DNA from: Trichobilharzia szidati
Taxonomy: Eukaryota; Platyhelminthes; Trematoda; Strigeidida; Schistosomatidae
Reading direction: 5' to 3'
Assembly (NCBI GenBank): GCA_944472155.2
Contig: OX235277.1
Span: 35,164,804-35,228,803, forward strand
DNA length: 64,000 nucleotides
Part shown: positions 31,601-46,600 of the stretch, one piece after another
Layout: every line of letters starts with the position of its first letter
Position numbering within the stretch: the stretch's first letter is position 1
Position numbers and translations under genes: made by a program
The notes under the pieces: generated by a model
Databases searched by the model: none
What the model was told of the DNA's origin: nothing
What the model saw: the letters and a program-made list of their open reading frames with translations, nothing else

Positions 31601-34600
31601 CCACATTCAGAATACATCTCTACTCCTTCGTCAAGCCTTGCACACAGATGTACGACGAGAACATGTGTGATGTGACTATCGGAACTGCGATCAACTTGCA
31701 GATTGCATACTGACTGCATCGCCCAGTTCACAAATCACAGATGTCACTACTCACCAGTTCAGTCTCACGAGTAGTGACACATTGCAGACAAATGACGCCA
31801 TCTCTCTCCCGCTCTCTCTCTCTCCCTCTATCTCTCTCTCGCTTTCTCTCGCTTCATCCAACTCTATCTGTATCTCTGACTTTTTCAGTTATTGGTGAGA
31901 AATGAAGTGGACTCACGTGTCGTGGTTTCTACAGCCGACGCCATCTCCTTCGCCGTGGTAACTGCAGCTTCTGAAGAAGGTGAAAATCACATGCATCCGA
32001 ATTAGAAATCGACAAATGCATCATTTTATGTAAGGAGGTTGACTTGACCTCCAAGGTATCGTCACGCCTCTCTGCGTATGCCTGTTCACGTGAGATGTCT
32101 GGAGCGTGTTCAGTCTTCCTCTGTGGGTGGGTGGTTGGGTGGGTGTATACAGTGTTACTGTCACTTGTTGAAAATCACATCATTCCCGTGGTTAATGATT
32201 TCCACTTCGACTGTGTATTCACGTATATTCGTCTAATGCCTAGTCTCTCTCAGTAAACGCCTCCATTTCTTTCATTCGGCCAACAATCAATCAGTTGACA
32301 TTTGCTCCATCATCACATCGTGTTAGAACTCTACCGAATAGAATAGTGGTATTCTCAAACACCTTGATTCCTTCCCTCTCATCTGTCATCCTCAAGCCGA
32401 AATAATCGCTTCCACCCACATTCAGAATACATCTCTACTCCTTCGTCAAGCCTTGCACACAGATGTACGACGAGAACATGTGTGATGTGACTATCGGAAC
32501 TGCGATCAACTTGCAGATTGCATACTGACTGCATCGCCCAGTTCACAAATCACAGATGTCACTACTCACCAGTTCAGTCTCACGAGTAGTGACACATTGC
32601 AGACAAATGACGCCATCTCTCTCCCGCTCTCTCTCTCTCCGTTTCTCTCGATTTATCCAACTCTATCTGTATCTCTGACTTTTTCAGTTATTGGTGAGAA
32701 ATGAAGTGGACTCACGTGTCGTGGTTTCTACAGCCGACGCCATCTCCTTCGCCGTGGTAACTGCAGCTTCTGAAGAAGGTGAAAATCACATGCATCCGAA
32801 TTAGAAATCGACAAATGCATCATTTTATGTAAGGAGGTTGACTTGACCTCCAGGATATCGTCACGTCGCTCTGCGTATGCCTGTTCACGTGAGATGTCTG
32901 GAGCGTGTTCAGTCTTCCTCTGTGGGTGGGTGGTTGGGTGGGTGTATACAGTGTTACTGTCACTTGTTGAAAATCACATCATTCCCGTGGTTAATGATTT
33001 CCACTTCGACTGTGTATTCACGTATATTCGTCTAATGCCTAGTCTCTCTCAGTAAACGCCTCCATTTCTTTCATTCGGCCAACAATCAATCAGTTGACAT
33101 TTGCTCCATCATCACATCGTGATAGAACTCTACCGAATGGAATAGTGGTATTCTCAAACACCTTGATTCCCTCCCTCTCATCTGTCATCCTCAAGCCGAA
33201 ATAATCGCTTCCACCCACATTCAGAATACATCTCTACTCCTTCGTCAAGCCTTGCACACAGATGTACGACGAGAACATGTGTGATGTGACTATCGGAACT
33301 GCGATCAACTTGCAGATTGCATACTGACTGCATCGCCCAGTTCACAAATCACAGATGTCACTACTCACCAGTTCAGTCTCACGAGTAGTGACACATTGCA
33401 GACAAATGACGCCATCTCTCTCCCGCTCTCTCTCTCTCCCTCTATCTCTCTCTCGCTTTCTCTCGCTTTATCCAACTCTATCTGTATCTCTGACTTTTTC
33501 AGTTATTGGTGAGAAATGAAGTGGACTCACGTGTCGTGGTTTCTACAGCCGACGCCATCTCCTTCGCCGTGGTAACTGCAGCTTCTGAAGAAGGTGAAAA
33601 TCACATGCATCCGAATTAGAAATCGACAAATGCATCATTTTATGTAAGGAGGTTGACTTGACCTCCAAGGTATCGTCACGCCTCTCTGCGTATGCCTGTT
33701 CACGTGAGATGTCTGGAGCGTGTTCAGTCTTCCTCTGTGGGTGGGTGGTTGGGTGGGTGTATACAGTGTTACTGTCACTTGTTGAAAATCACATCATTCC
33801 CGTGGTTAATGATTTCCACTTCGACTGTGTATTCACGTATATTCGTCTAATGCCTAGTCTCTCTCAGTAAACGCCTCCATTTCTTTCATTCGGCCAACAA
33901 TCAATCAGTTGACATTTGCTCCATCATCACATCGTGTTAGAACTCTACCGAATAGAATAGTGGTATTCTCAAACACCTTGATTCCTTCCCTCTCATCTGT
34001 CATCCTCAAGCCGAAATAATCGCTTCCACCCACATTCAGAATACATCTCTACTCCTTCGTCAAGCCTTGCACACAGATGTACGACGAGAACATGTGTGAT
34101 GTGACTATCGGAACTGCGATCAACTTGCAGATTGCATACTGACTGCATCGCCCAGTTCACAAATCACAGATGTCACTACTCACCAGTTCAGTCTCACGAG
34201 TAGTGACACATTGCAGACAAATGACGCCATCTCTCTCCCGCTCTCTCTCTCTCTCCGTTTCTCTCGCTTTATCCAACTCTATCTGTATCTCTGACTTTTT
34301 CAGTTATTGGTGAGAAATGAAGTGGACTCACGTGTCGTGGTTTCTACAGCCGACGCCATCTCCTTCGCCGTGGTAACTGCAGCTTCTGAAGAAGGTGAAA
34401 ATCACATGCATCCGAATTAGAAATCGACAAATGCATCATTTTATGTAAGGAGGTTGACTTGACCTCCAAGATATCGTCACGCCTCTCTGCGTATGCCTGT
34501 TCACGTGAGATGTCTGGAGCGTGTTCAGTCTTCCTCTGTGGGTGGGTGGTTGGGTGGGTGTATACAGTGTTACTGTCACTTGTTGAAAATCACATCATTC

Positions 34601-37600
34601 CCGTGGTTAATGATTTCCACTTCGACTGTGTATTCACGTATATTCGTCTAATGCCTAGTCTCTCTCAGTAAACGCCTCCATTTCTTTCATTCGGCCAACA
34701 ATCAATCAGTTGACATTTGCTCCATCATCACATCGTGTTAGAACTCTACCGAATAGAATGGTGGTATTCTCAAACACCTTGATTCCTTCCCTCTCATCTG
34801 TCATCCTCAAGCCGAAATAATCGCTTCCACCCACATTCAGAATACACCTCTACTCCTTCGTCAAGCCTTGCACACAGATGTACGACGAGAACATGTGTGA
34901 TGTGACTATCGAACTGCGATCAACTTGCAGATTGCATACTGACTGCATCGCCCAGTTCACAAATCACAGATGTCACTACTCACCAGTTCAGTCTCACGAG
35001 TAGTGACACATTGCAGACAAATGACGCCATCTCTCTCGCCCTCTCTCTCTCTCGCTCTATCTCTCTCTCGCTTTCTCTCGCTTCATCCAACTCTATCTGT
35101 ATCTCTGACTTTTTCAGTTATTGGTGAGAAATGAAGTGGACTCACGTGTCGTGGTTTCTACAGCCGACGCCATCTCCTTCGCCGTGGTAACTGCAGCTTC
35201 TGAAGAAGGTGAAAATCACATGCATCCGAATTAGAAATCGACAAATGCATCATTTTATGTAAGGAGGTTGACTTGACCTCCAAGGTATCGTCACGCCTCT
35301 CTGCGTATGCCTGTTCACGTGAGATGTCTGGAGCGTGTTCAGTCTTCCTGTGTCGGTGGGTGGGTGGTTGGGTGGGTGTATACAGTGTTACTGTCACTTG
35401 TTGAAAATCACATCATTCCCGTGGTTAATGATTTCCACTTCGACTGTGTATTCACGTATATTCGTCTAATGCCTAGTCTCTCTCAGTAAACGCCTCCATT
35501 TCTTTCATTCGGCCAACAATCAATCAGTTGACATTTGCTCCATCATCACATCGTGTTAGAACTCTACCGAATAGAATGGTGGTATTCTCAAACACCTTGA
35601 TTCCCTCCCTCTCATCTGTCATCCTCAAGCCGAAATAATCGCTTCCATCCACATTCAGAATACATCTCTACTCCTTCGTCAAGCCTTGCACACAGATGTA
35701 CGACGAGAACATGTGTGATGTGACTATCGGAACTGCGATCAACTTGCAGATTGCATACTGACTGCATCGCCCAGTTCACAAATCACAGATGTCACTACTC
35801 ACCAGTTCAGTCTCACGAGTAGTGACACATTGCAGACAAATGACGCCATCTCTCTCCCGCTCTCTCTCTCTCCCTCTATCTCTCTCTCGCTTTCTCTCGC
35901 TTCATCCAACTCTATCTGTATCTCTGACTTTTTCAGTTATTGGTGAGAAATGAAGTGGACTCACGTGTCGTGGTTTCTACAGCCGACGCCATCTCCTTCG
36001 CCGTGGTAACTGCAGCTTCTGAAGAAGGTGAAAATCACATGCATCCGAATTAGAAATCGACAAATGCATCATTTTATGTAAGGAGGTTGACTTGACCTCC
36101 AAGGTATCGTCACGCCTCTCTGCGTATGCCTGTTCACGTGAGATGTCTGGAGCGTGTTCAGTCTTCCTCTGTGGGTGGGTGGTTGGGTGGGTGTATACAG
36201 TGTTACTGTCACTTGTTGAAAATCACATCATTCCCGTGGTTAATGATTTCCACTTCGACTGTGTATTCACGTATATTCGTCTAATGCCTAGTCTCTCTCA
36301 GTAAACGCCTCCATTTCTTTCATTCGGCCAACAATCAATCAGTTGACATTTGCTCCATCATCACATCGTGTTAGAACTCTACCGAATAGAATGGTGGTAT
36401 TCTCAAACACCTTGATTCCCTCCCTCTCATCTGTCATCCTCAAGCCGAAATAATCGCTTCCACCCACATTCAGAATACATCTCTACTCCTTCGTCAAGCC
36501 TTGCACACAGATGTACGACGAGAACATGTGTGATGTGACTATCGGAACTGCGATCAACTTGCAGATTGCATACTGACTGCATCGCCCAGTTCACAAATCA
36601 CAGATGTCACTACTCACCAGTTCAGTCTCACGAGTAGTGACACATTGCAGACAAATGACGCCATCTCTCTCCCGCTCTCTCTCTCTCCCTCTATCTCTCT
36701 CTCGCTTTCTCTCGCTTCATCCAACTCTATCTGTATCTCTGACTTTTTCAGTTATTGGTGAGAAATGAAGTGGACTCACGTGTCGTGGTTTCTACAGCCG
36801 ACGCCATCTCCTTCGCCGTGGTAACTGCAGCTTCTGAAGAAGGTGAAAATCACATGCATCCGAATTAGAAATCGACAAATGCATCATTTTATGTAAGGAG
36901 GTTGACTTGACCTCCAAGGTATCGTCACGCCTCTCTGCGTATGCCTGTTCACGTGAGATGTCTGGAGCGTGTTCAGTCTTCCTGTGTCGGTGGGTGGGTG
37001 GTTGGGTGGGTGTATACAGTGTTACTGTCACTTGTTGAAAATCACATCATTCCCGTGGTTAATGATTTCCACTTCGACTGTGTATTCACGTATATTCGTC
37101 TAATGCCTAGTCTCTCTCAGTAAACGCCTCCATTTCTTTCATTCGGCCAACAATCAATCAGTTGACATTTGCTCCATCATCACATCGTGATAGAACTCTA
37201 CCGAATGGAATAGTGGTATTCTCAAACACCTTGATTCCCTCCCTCTCATCTGTCATCCTCAAGCCGAAATAATCGCTTCCACCCACATTCAGAATACATC
37301 TCTACTCCTTCGTCAAGCCTTGCACACAGATGTACGACGAGAACATGTGTGATGGGACTATCGGAACTGCGATCAACTTGCAGATTGCATACTGACTGCA
37401 TCGCCCAGTTCACAAATCACAGATGTCACTACTCACCAGTTCAGTCTCACGAGTAGTGACACATTGCAGACAAATGACGCCATCTCTCTCCCGCTCTCTC
37501 TCTCTCCGTTTCTCTCGCTTTATCCAACTCTATCTGTATCTCTGACTTTTTCAGTTATTGGTGAGAAATGAAGTGGACTCACGTGTCGTGGTTTCTACAG

Positions 37601-40600
37601 CCGACGCCATCTCCTTCGCCGTGGTAACTGCAGCTTCTGAAGAAGGTGAAAATCACATGCATCCGAATTAGAAATCGACAAATGCATCATTTTATGTAAG
37701 GAGGTTGACTTGACCTCCAAGGTATCGTCACGCCTCTCTGCGTATGCCTGTTCACGTGAGATGTCTGGAGCGTGTTCAGTCTTCCTCTGTGGGTGGGTGG
37801 TTGGGTGGGTGTATACAGTGTTACTGTCACTTGTTGAAAATCACATCATTCCCGTGGTTAATGATTTCCACTTCGACTGTGTATTCACGTATATTCGTCT
37901 AATGCCTAGTCTCTCTCAGTAAACGCCTCCATTTCTTTCATTCGGCCAACAATCAATCAGTTGACATTTGCTCCATCATCACATCGTGTTAGAACTCTAC
38001 CGAATAGAATGGTGGTATTCTCAAACACCTTGATTCCCTCCCTCTCATCTGTCATCCTCAAGCCGAAATAATCGCTTCCACCCACATTCAGAATACATCT
38101 CTACTCCTTCGTCAAGCCTTGCACACAGATGTACGACGAGAACATGTGTGATGTGACTATCGGAACTGCGATCAACTTGCAGATTGCATACTGACTGCAT
38201 CGCCCAGTTCACAAATCACAGATGTCACTACTCACCGGTTCAGTCTCACGAGTAGTGACACATTGCAGACAAATGACGCCATCTCTCTCCCGCTCTCTCT
38301 CTCTCCCGCTTTCTCTCGCTTCATCCAACTCTATCTGTATCTCTGACTTTTTCAGTTATTGGTGAGAAATGAAGTGGACTCACGTGTCGTGGTTTCTACA
38401 GCCGACGCCATCTCCTTCGCCGTGGTAACTGCAGCTTCTGAAGAAGGTGAAAATCACATGCATCCGAATTAGAAATCGACAAATGCATCATTTTATGTAA
38501 GGAGGTTGACTTGACCTCCAAGATATCGTCACGCCTCTCTGCGTATGCCTGTTCACGTGAGATGTCTGGAGCGTGTTCAGTCTTCCTCTGTGGGTGGGTG
38601 GTTGGGTGGGTGTATACAGTGTTACTGTCACTTGTTGAAAATCACATCATTCCCGTGGTTAATGATTTCCACTTCGACTGTGTATTCACGTATATTCGTC
38701 TAATGCCTAGTCTCTCTCAGTAAACGCCTCCATTTCTTTCATTCGGCCAACAATCAATCAGTTGACATTTGCTCCATCATCACATCGTGTTAGAACTCTA
38801 CCGAATAGAATGGTGGTATTCTCAAACACCTTGATTCCTTCCCTCTCATCTGTCATCCTCAAGCCGAAATAATCGCTTCCACCCACATTCAGAATACACC
38901 TCTACTCCTTCGTCAAGCCTTGCACACAGATGTACGACGAGAACATGTGTGATGTGACTATCGAACTGCGATCAACTTGCAGATTGCATACTGACTGCAT
39001 CGCCCAGTTCACAAATCACAGATGTCACTACTCACCAGTTCAGTCTCACGAGTAGTGACACATTGCAGACAAATGACGCCATCTCTCTCGCCCTCTCTCT
39101 CTCTCGCTCTATCTCTCTCTCGCTTTCTCTCGCTTCATCCAACTCTATCTGTATCTCTGACTTTTTCAGTTATTGGTGAGAAATGAAGTGGACTCACGTG
39201 TCGTGGTTTCTACAGCCGACGCCATCTCCTTCGCCGTGGTAACTGCAGCTTCTGAAGAAGGTGAAAATCACATGCATCCGAATTAGAAATCGACAAATGC
39301 ATCATTTTATGTAAGGAGGTTGACTTGACCTCCAAGGTATCGTCACGCCTCTCTGCGTATGCCTGTTCACGTGAGATGTCTGGAGCGTGTTCAGTCTTCC
39401 TGTGTCGGTGGGTGGGTGGTTGGGTGGGTGTATACAGTGTTACTGTCACTTGTTGAAAATCACATCATTCCCGTGGTTAATGATTTCCACTTCGACTGTG
39501 TATTCACGTATATTCGTCTAATGCCTAGTCTCTCTCAGTAAACGCCTCCATTTCTTTCATTCGGCCAACAATCAATCAGTTGACATTTGCTCCATCATCA
39601 CATCGTGTTAGAACTCTACCGAATAGAATGGTGGTATTCTCAAACACCTTGATTCCCTCCCTCTCATCTGTCATCCTCAAGCCGAAATAATCGCTTCCAT
39701 CCACATTCAGAATACATCTCTACTCCTTCGTCAAGCCTTGCACACAGATGTACGACGAGAACATGTGTGATGTGACTATCGGAACTGCGATCAACTTGCA
39801 GATTGCATACTGACTGCATCGCCCAGTTCACAAATCACAGATGTCACTACTCACCAGTTCAGTCTCACGAGTAGTGACACATTGCAGACAAATGACGCCA
39901 TCTCTCTCCCGCTCTCTCTCTCTCCCTCTATCTCTCTCTCGCTTTCTCTCGCTTCATCCAACTCTATCTGTATCTCTGACTTTTTCAGTTATTGGTGAGA
40001 AATGAAGTGGACTCACGTGTCGTGGTTTCTACAGCCGACGCCATCTCCTTCGCCGTGGTAACTGCAGCTTCTGAAGAAGGTGAAAATCACATGCATCCGA
40101 ATTAGAAATCGACAAATGCATCATTTTATGTAAGGAGGTTGACTTGACCTCCAAGGTATCGTCACGCCTCTCTGCGTATGCCTGTTCACGTGAGATGTCT
40201 GGAGCGTGTTCAGTCTTCCTCTGTGGGTGGGTGGTTGGGTGGGTGTATACAGTGTTACTGTCACTTGTTGAAAATCACATCATTCCCGTGGTTAATGATT
40301 TCCACTTCGACTGTGTATTCACGTATATTCGTCTAATGCCTAGTCTCTCTCAGTAAACGCCTCCATTTCTTTCATTCGGCCAACAATCAATCAGTTGACA
40401 TTTGCTCCATCATCACATCGTGTTAGAACTCTACCGAATAGAATGGTGGTATTCTCAAACACCTTGATTCCCTCCCTCTCATCTGTCATCCTCAAGCCGA
40501 AATAATCGCTTCCACCCACATTCAGAATACATCTCTACTCCTTCGTCAAGCCTTGCACACAGATGTACGACGAGAACATGTGTGATGTGACTATCGGAAC

Positions 40601-43600
40601 TGCGATCAACTTGCAGATTGCATACTGACTGCATCGCCCAGTTCACAAATCACAGATGTCACTACTCACCAGTTCAGTCTCACGAGTAGTGACACATTGC
40701 AGACAAATGACGCCATCTCTCTCCCGCTCTCTCTCTCTCCCTCTATCTCTCTCTCGCTTTCTCTCGCTTTATCCAACTCTATCTGTATCTCTGACTTTTT
40801 CAGTTATTGGTGAGAAATGAAGTGGACTCACGTGTCGTGGTTTCTACAGCCGACGCCATCTCCTTCGCCGTGGTAACTGCAGCTTCTGAAGAAGGTGAAA
40901 ATCACATGCATCCGAATTAGAAATCGACAAATGCATCATTTTATGTAAGGAGGTTGACTTGACCTCCAGGATATCGTCACGTCGCTCTGCGTATGCCTGT
41001 TCACGTGAGATGTCTGGAGCGTGTTCAGTCTTCCTCTGTGGGTGGGTGGTTGGGTGGGTGTATACAGTGTTACTGTCACTTGTTGAAAATCACATCATTC
41101 CCGTGGTTAATGATTTCCACTTCGACTGTGTATTCACGTATATTCGTCTAATGCCTAGTCTCTCTCAGTAAACGCCTCCATTTCTTTCATTCGGCCAACA
41201 ATCAATCAGTTGACATTTGCTCCATCATCACATCGTGATAGAACTCTACCGAATGGAATAGTGGTATTCTCAAACACCTTGATTCCCTCCCTCTCATCTG
41301 TCATCCTCAAGCCGAAATAATCGCTTCCACCCACATTCAGAATACATCTCTACTCCTTCGTCAAGCCTTGCACACAGATGTACGACGAGAACATGTGTGA
41401 TGGGACTATCGGAACTGCGATCAACTTGCACATTGCATACTGACTGCATCGCCCAGTTCACAAATCACAGATGTCACTACTCACCAGTTCAGTCTCACGA
41501 GTAGTGACACATTGCAGACAAATGACGCCATCTCTCTCCCGCTCTCTCTCTCTCCGTTTCTCTCGCTTTATCCAACTCTATCTGTATCTCTGACTTTTTC
41601 AGTTATTGGTGAGAAATGAAGTGGACTCACGTGTCGTGGTTTCTACAGCCGACGCCATCTCCTTCGCCGTGGTAACTGCAGCTTCTGAAGAAGGTGAAAA
41701 TCACATGCATCCGAATTAGAAATCGACAAATGCATCATTTTATGTAAGGAGGTTGACTTGACCTCCAAGGTATCGTCACGCCTCTCTGCGTATGCCTGTT
41801 CACGTGAGATGTCTGGAGCGTGTTCAGTCTTCCTCTGTGGGTGGGTGGTTGGGTGGGTGTATACAGTGTTACTGTCACTTGTTGAAAATCACATCATTCC
41901 CGTGGTTAATGATTTCCACTTCGACTGTGTATTCACGTATATTCGTCTAATGCCTAGTCTCTCTCAGTAAACGCCTCCATTTCTTTCATTCGGCCAACAA
42001 TCAATCAGTTGACATTTGCTCCATCATCACATCGTGTTAGAACTCTACCGAATAGAATGGTGGTATTCTCAAACACCTTGATTCCCTCCCTCTCATCTGT
42101 CATCCTCAAGCCGAAATAATCGCTTCCACCCACATTCAGAATACATCTCTACTCCTTCGTCAAGCCTTGCACACAGATGTACGACGAGAACATGTGTGAT
42201 GTGACTATCGGAACTGCGATCAACTTGCAGATTGCATACTGACTGCATCGCCCAGTTCACAAATCACAGATGTCACTACTCACCAGTTCAGTCTCACGAG
42301 TAGTGACACATTGCAGACAAATGACGCCATCTCTCTCCCGCTCTCTCTCTCTCCCTCTTCTCTCTCTCGCTTTCTCTCGCTTCATCCAACTCTATCTGTA
42401 TCTCTGACTTTTTCAGTTATTGGTGAGAAATGAAGTGGACTCACGTGTCGTGGTTTCTACAGCCGACGCCATCTCCTTCGCCGTGGTAACTGCAGCTTCT
42501 GAAGAAGGTGAAAATCACATGCATCCGAATTAGAAATCGACAAATGCATCATTTTATGTAAGGAGGTTGACTTGACCTCCAAGATATCGTCACGTCTCTC
42601 TGCGTATGCCTGTTCACGTGAGATGTCTGGAGCGTGTTCAGTCTTCCTCTGTGGGTGGGTGGTTGGGTGGGTGTATACAGTGTTACTGTCACTTGTTGAA
42701 AATCACATCATTCCCGTGGTTAATGATTTCCACTTCGACTGTGTATTCACGTATATTCGTCTAATGCCTAGTCTCTCTCAGTAAACGCCTCCATTTCTTT
42801 CATTCGGCCAACAATCAATCAGTTGACATTTGCTCCATCATCACATCGTGTTAGAACTCTACCGAATAGAATAGTGGTATTCTCAAACACCTTGATTCCT
42901 TCCCTCTCATCTGTCATCCTCAAGCCGAAATAATCGCTTCCACCCACATTCAGAATACATCTCTACTCCTTCGTCAAGCCTTGCACACAGATGTACGACG
43001 AGAACATGTGTGATGTGACTATCGGAACTGCGATCAACTTGCAGATTGCATACTGACTGCATCGCCCAGTTCACAAATCACAGATGTCACTACTCACCAG
43101 TTCAGTCTCACGAGTAGTGACACATTGCAGACAAATGACGCCATCTCTCTCCCGCTCTCTCTCTCTCCCTCTTCTCTCTCTCCCTTTCTCTCGCTTTATC
43201 CAACTCTATCTGTATCTCTGACTTTTTCAGTTATTGGTGAGAAATGAAGTGGACTCACGTGTCGTGGTTTCTACAGCCGACGCCATCTCCTTCGCCGTGG
43301 TAACTGCAGCTTCTGAAGAAGGTGAAAATCACATGCATCCGAATTAGAAATCGACAAATGCATCATTTTATGTAAGGAGGTTGACTTGACCTCCAGGATA
43401 TCGTCACGTCGCTCTGCGTATACTCGTTCACGTGAGATGTCTGGAGCGTGTTCAGTCTTCCTCTGTGGGTGGGTGGTTGGGTGGGTGTATACAGTGTTAC
43501 TGTCACTTGTTGAAAATCACATCATTCCCGTGGTTAATGATTTCCACTTCGACTGTGTATTCACGTATATTCGTCTAATGCCTAGTCTCTCTCAGTAAAC

Positions 43601-46600
43601 GCCTCCATTTCTTTCATTCGGCCAACAATCAATCAGTTGACATTTGCTCCATCATCACATCGTGTTAGAACTCTACCGAATAGAATAGTGGTATTCTCAA
43701 ACACCTTGATTCCTTCCCTCTCATCTGTCATCCTCAAGCCGAAATAATCGCTTCCACCCACATTCAGAATACATCTCTACTCCTTCGTCAAGCCTTGCAC
43801 ACAGATGTACGACGAGAACATGTGTGATGTGACTATCGGAACTGCGATCAACTTGCAGATTGCATACTGACTGCATCGCCCAGTTCACAAATCACAGATG
43901 TCACTACTCACCAGTTCAGTCTCACGAGTAGTGACACATTGCAGACAAATGACGCCATCTCTCTCCCGCTCTCTCTCTCTCCCTCTTCTCTCTCTCGCTT
44001 TCTCTCGCTTTATCCAACTCTATCTGTATCTCTGACTTTTTCAGTTATTGGTGAGAAATGAAGTGGACTCACGTGTCGTGGTTTCTACAGCCGACGCCAT
44101 CTCCTTCGCCGTGGTAACTGCAGCTTCTGAAGAAGGTGAAAATCACATGCATCCGAATTAGAAATCGACAAATGCATCATTTTATGTAAGGAGGTTGACT
44201 TGACCTCCAGGATATCGTCACGTCGCTCTGCGTATACTCGTTCACGTGAGATGTCTGGAGCGTGTTCAGTCTTCCTCTGTGGGTGGGTGGTTGGGTGGGT
44301 GTATACAGTGTTACTGTCACTTGTTGAAAATCACATCATTCCCGTGGTTAATGATTTCCACTTCGACTGTGTATTCACGTATATTCGTCTAATGCCTAGT
44401 CTCTCTCAGTAAACGCCTCCATTTCTTTCATTCGGCCAACAATCAATCAGTTGACATTTGTTCCATCATCACATCGTGTTAGAACTCTACCGAATAGAAT
44501 AGTGGTATTCTCAAACACCTTGATTCTCTTCCCTCTCATCTGTCATCCTCAAGCCGAAATAATCGCTTCCACCCACATTCAGAATACATCTCTACTCCTT
44601 CGTCAAGCCTTGCACACAGATGTACGACGAGAACATGTGTGATGTGACTATCGGAACTGCGATCAACTTGCAGATTGCATACTGACTGCATCGCCCAGTT
44701 CACAAATCACAGATGTCACTACTCACCAGTTCAGTCTCACGAGTAGTGACACATTGCAGACAAATGACGCCATCTCTCTCCCGCTCTCTCTCTCTCCCTC
44801 TCTCTCTCTCCCTTTCTCTCGCTTTATCCAACTCTATCTGTATCTCTGACTTTTTCAGTTATTGGTGAGAAATGAAGTGGACTCACGTGTCGTGGTTTCT
44901 ACAGCCGACGCCATCTCCTTCGCCGTGGTAACTGCAGCTTCTGAAGAAGGTGAAAATCACATGCATCCGAATTAGAAATCGACAAATGCATCATTTTATG
45001 TAAGGAGGTTGACTTGACCTCCAGGATATCGTCACGTCGCTCTGCGTATACTCGTTCACGTGAGATGTCTGGAGCGTGTTCAGTCTTCCTGTGTCGGTGG
45101 GTGGGTGGTTGGCTGGGTGTATACAGTGTTACTGTCACTTGTTGAAAATCACATCATTCCCGTGGTTAATGATTTCCACTTCGACTGTGTATTCACGTAT
45201 ATTCGTCTAATGCCTAGTCTCTCTCAGTAAACGCCTCCATTTCTTTCATTCGGCCAACAATCAATCAGTTGACATTTGCTCCATCATCACATCGTGTTAG
45301 AACTCTACCGAATAGAATGGTGGTATTCTCAAACACCTTGATTCCTTCCCTCTCATCTGTCATCCTCAAGCCGAAATAATCGCTTCCACCCACATTCAGA
45401 ATACACCTCTACTCCTTCGTCAAGCCTTGCACACAGATGTACGACGAGAACATGTGTGATGTGACTATCGGAACTGCGATCAACTTGCAGATTGCATACT
45501 GACTGCATCGCCCAGTTCACAAATCACAGATGTCACTACTCACCAGTTCAGTCTCACGAGTAGTGACACATTGCAGACAAATGACGCCATCTCTCTCCCG
45601 CTCTCTCTCTCTCTCTCTTCTCTCTCTCCCTTTCTCTCGCTTTATCCAACTCTATCTGTATCTCTGACTTTTTCAGTTATTGGTGAGAAATGAAGTGGAC
45701 TCACGTGTCGTGGTTTCTACAGCCGACGCCATCTCCTTCGCCGTGGTAACTGCAGCTTCTGAAGAAGGTGAAAATCACATGCATCCGAATTAGAAATCGA
45801 CAAATGCATCATTTTATGTAAGGAGGTTGACTTGACCTCCAGGATATCGTCACGTCGCTCTGCGTATACTCGTTCACGTGAGATGTCTGGAGCGTGTTCA
45901 GTCTTCCTCTGTGGGTGGGTGGTTGGGTGGGTGTATACAGTGTTACTGTCACTTGTTGAAAATCACATCATTCCCGTGGTTAATGATTTCCACTTCGACT
46001 GTGTATTCACGTATATTCGTCTAATGCCTAGTCTCTCTCAGTAAACGCCTCCATTTCTTTCATTCGGCCAACAATCAATCAGTTGACATTTGCTCCATCA
46101 TCACATCGTGTTAGAACTCTACCGAATAGAATGGTGGTATTCTCAAACACCTTGATTCCTTCCCTCTCATCTGTCATCCTCAAGCCGAAATAATCGCTTC
46201 CACCCACATTCAGAATACATCTCTACTCCTTCGTCAAGCCTTGCACACAGATGTACGACGAGAACATGTGTGATGTGACTATCGGAACTGCGATCAACTT
46301 GCAGATTGCATACTGACTGCATCGCCCAGTTCACAAATCACAGATGTCACTACTCACCAGTTCAGTCTCACGAGTAGTGACACATTGCAGACAAATGACG
46401 CCATCTCTCTCCCGCTCTCTCTCTCTCCCTTCTCTCTCTCCCTTTCTCTCGCTTTATCCAACTCTATCTGTATCTCTGACTTTTTCAGTTATTGGTGAGA
46501 AATGAAGTGGACTCACGTGTCGTGGTTTCTACAGCCGACGCCATCTCCTTCGCCGTGGTAACTGCAGCTTCTGAAGAAGGTGAAAATCACATGCATCCGA

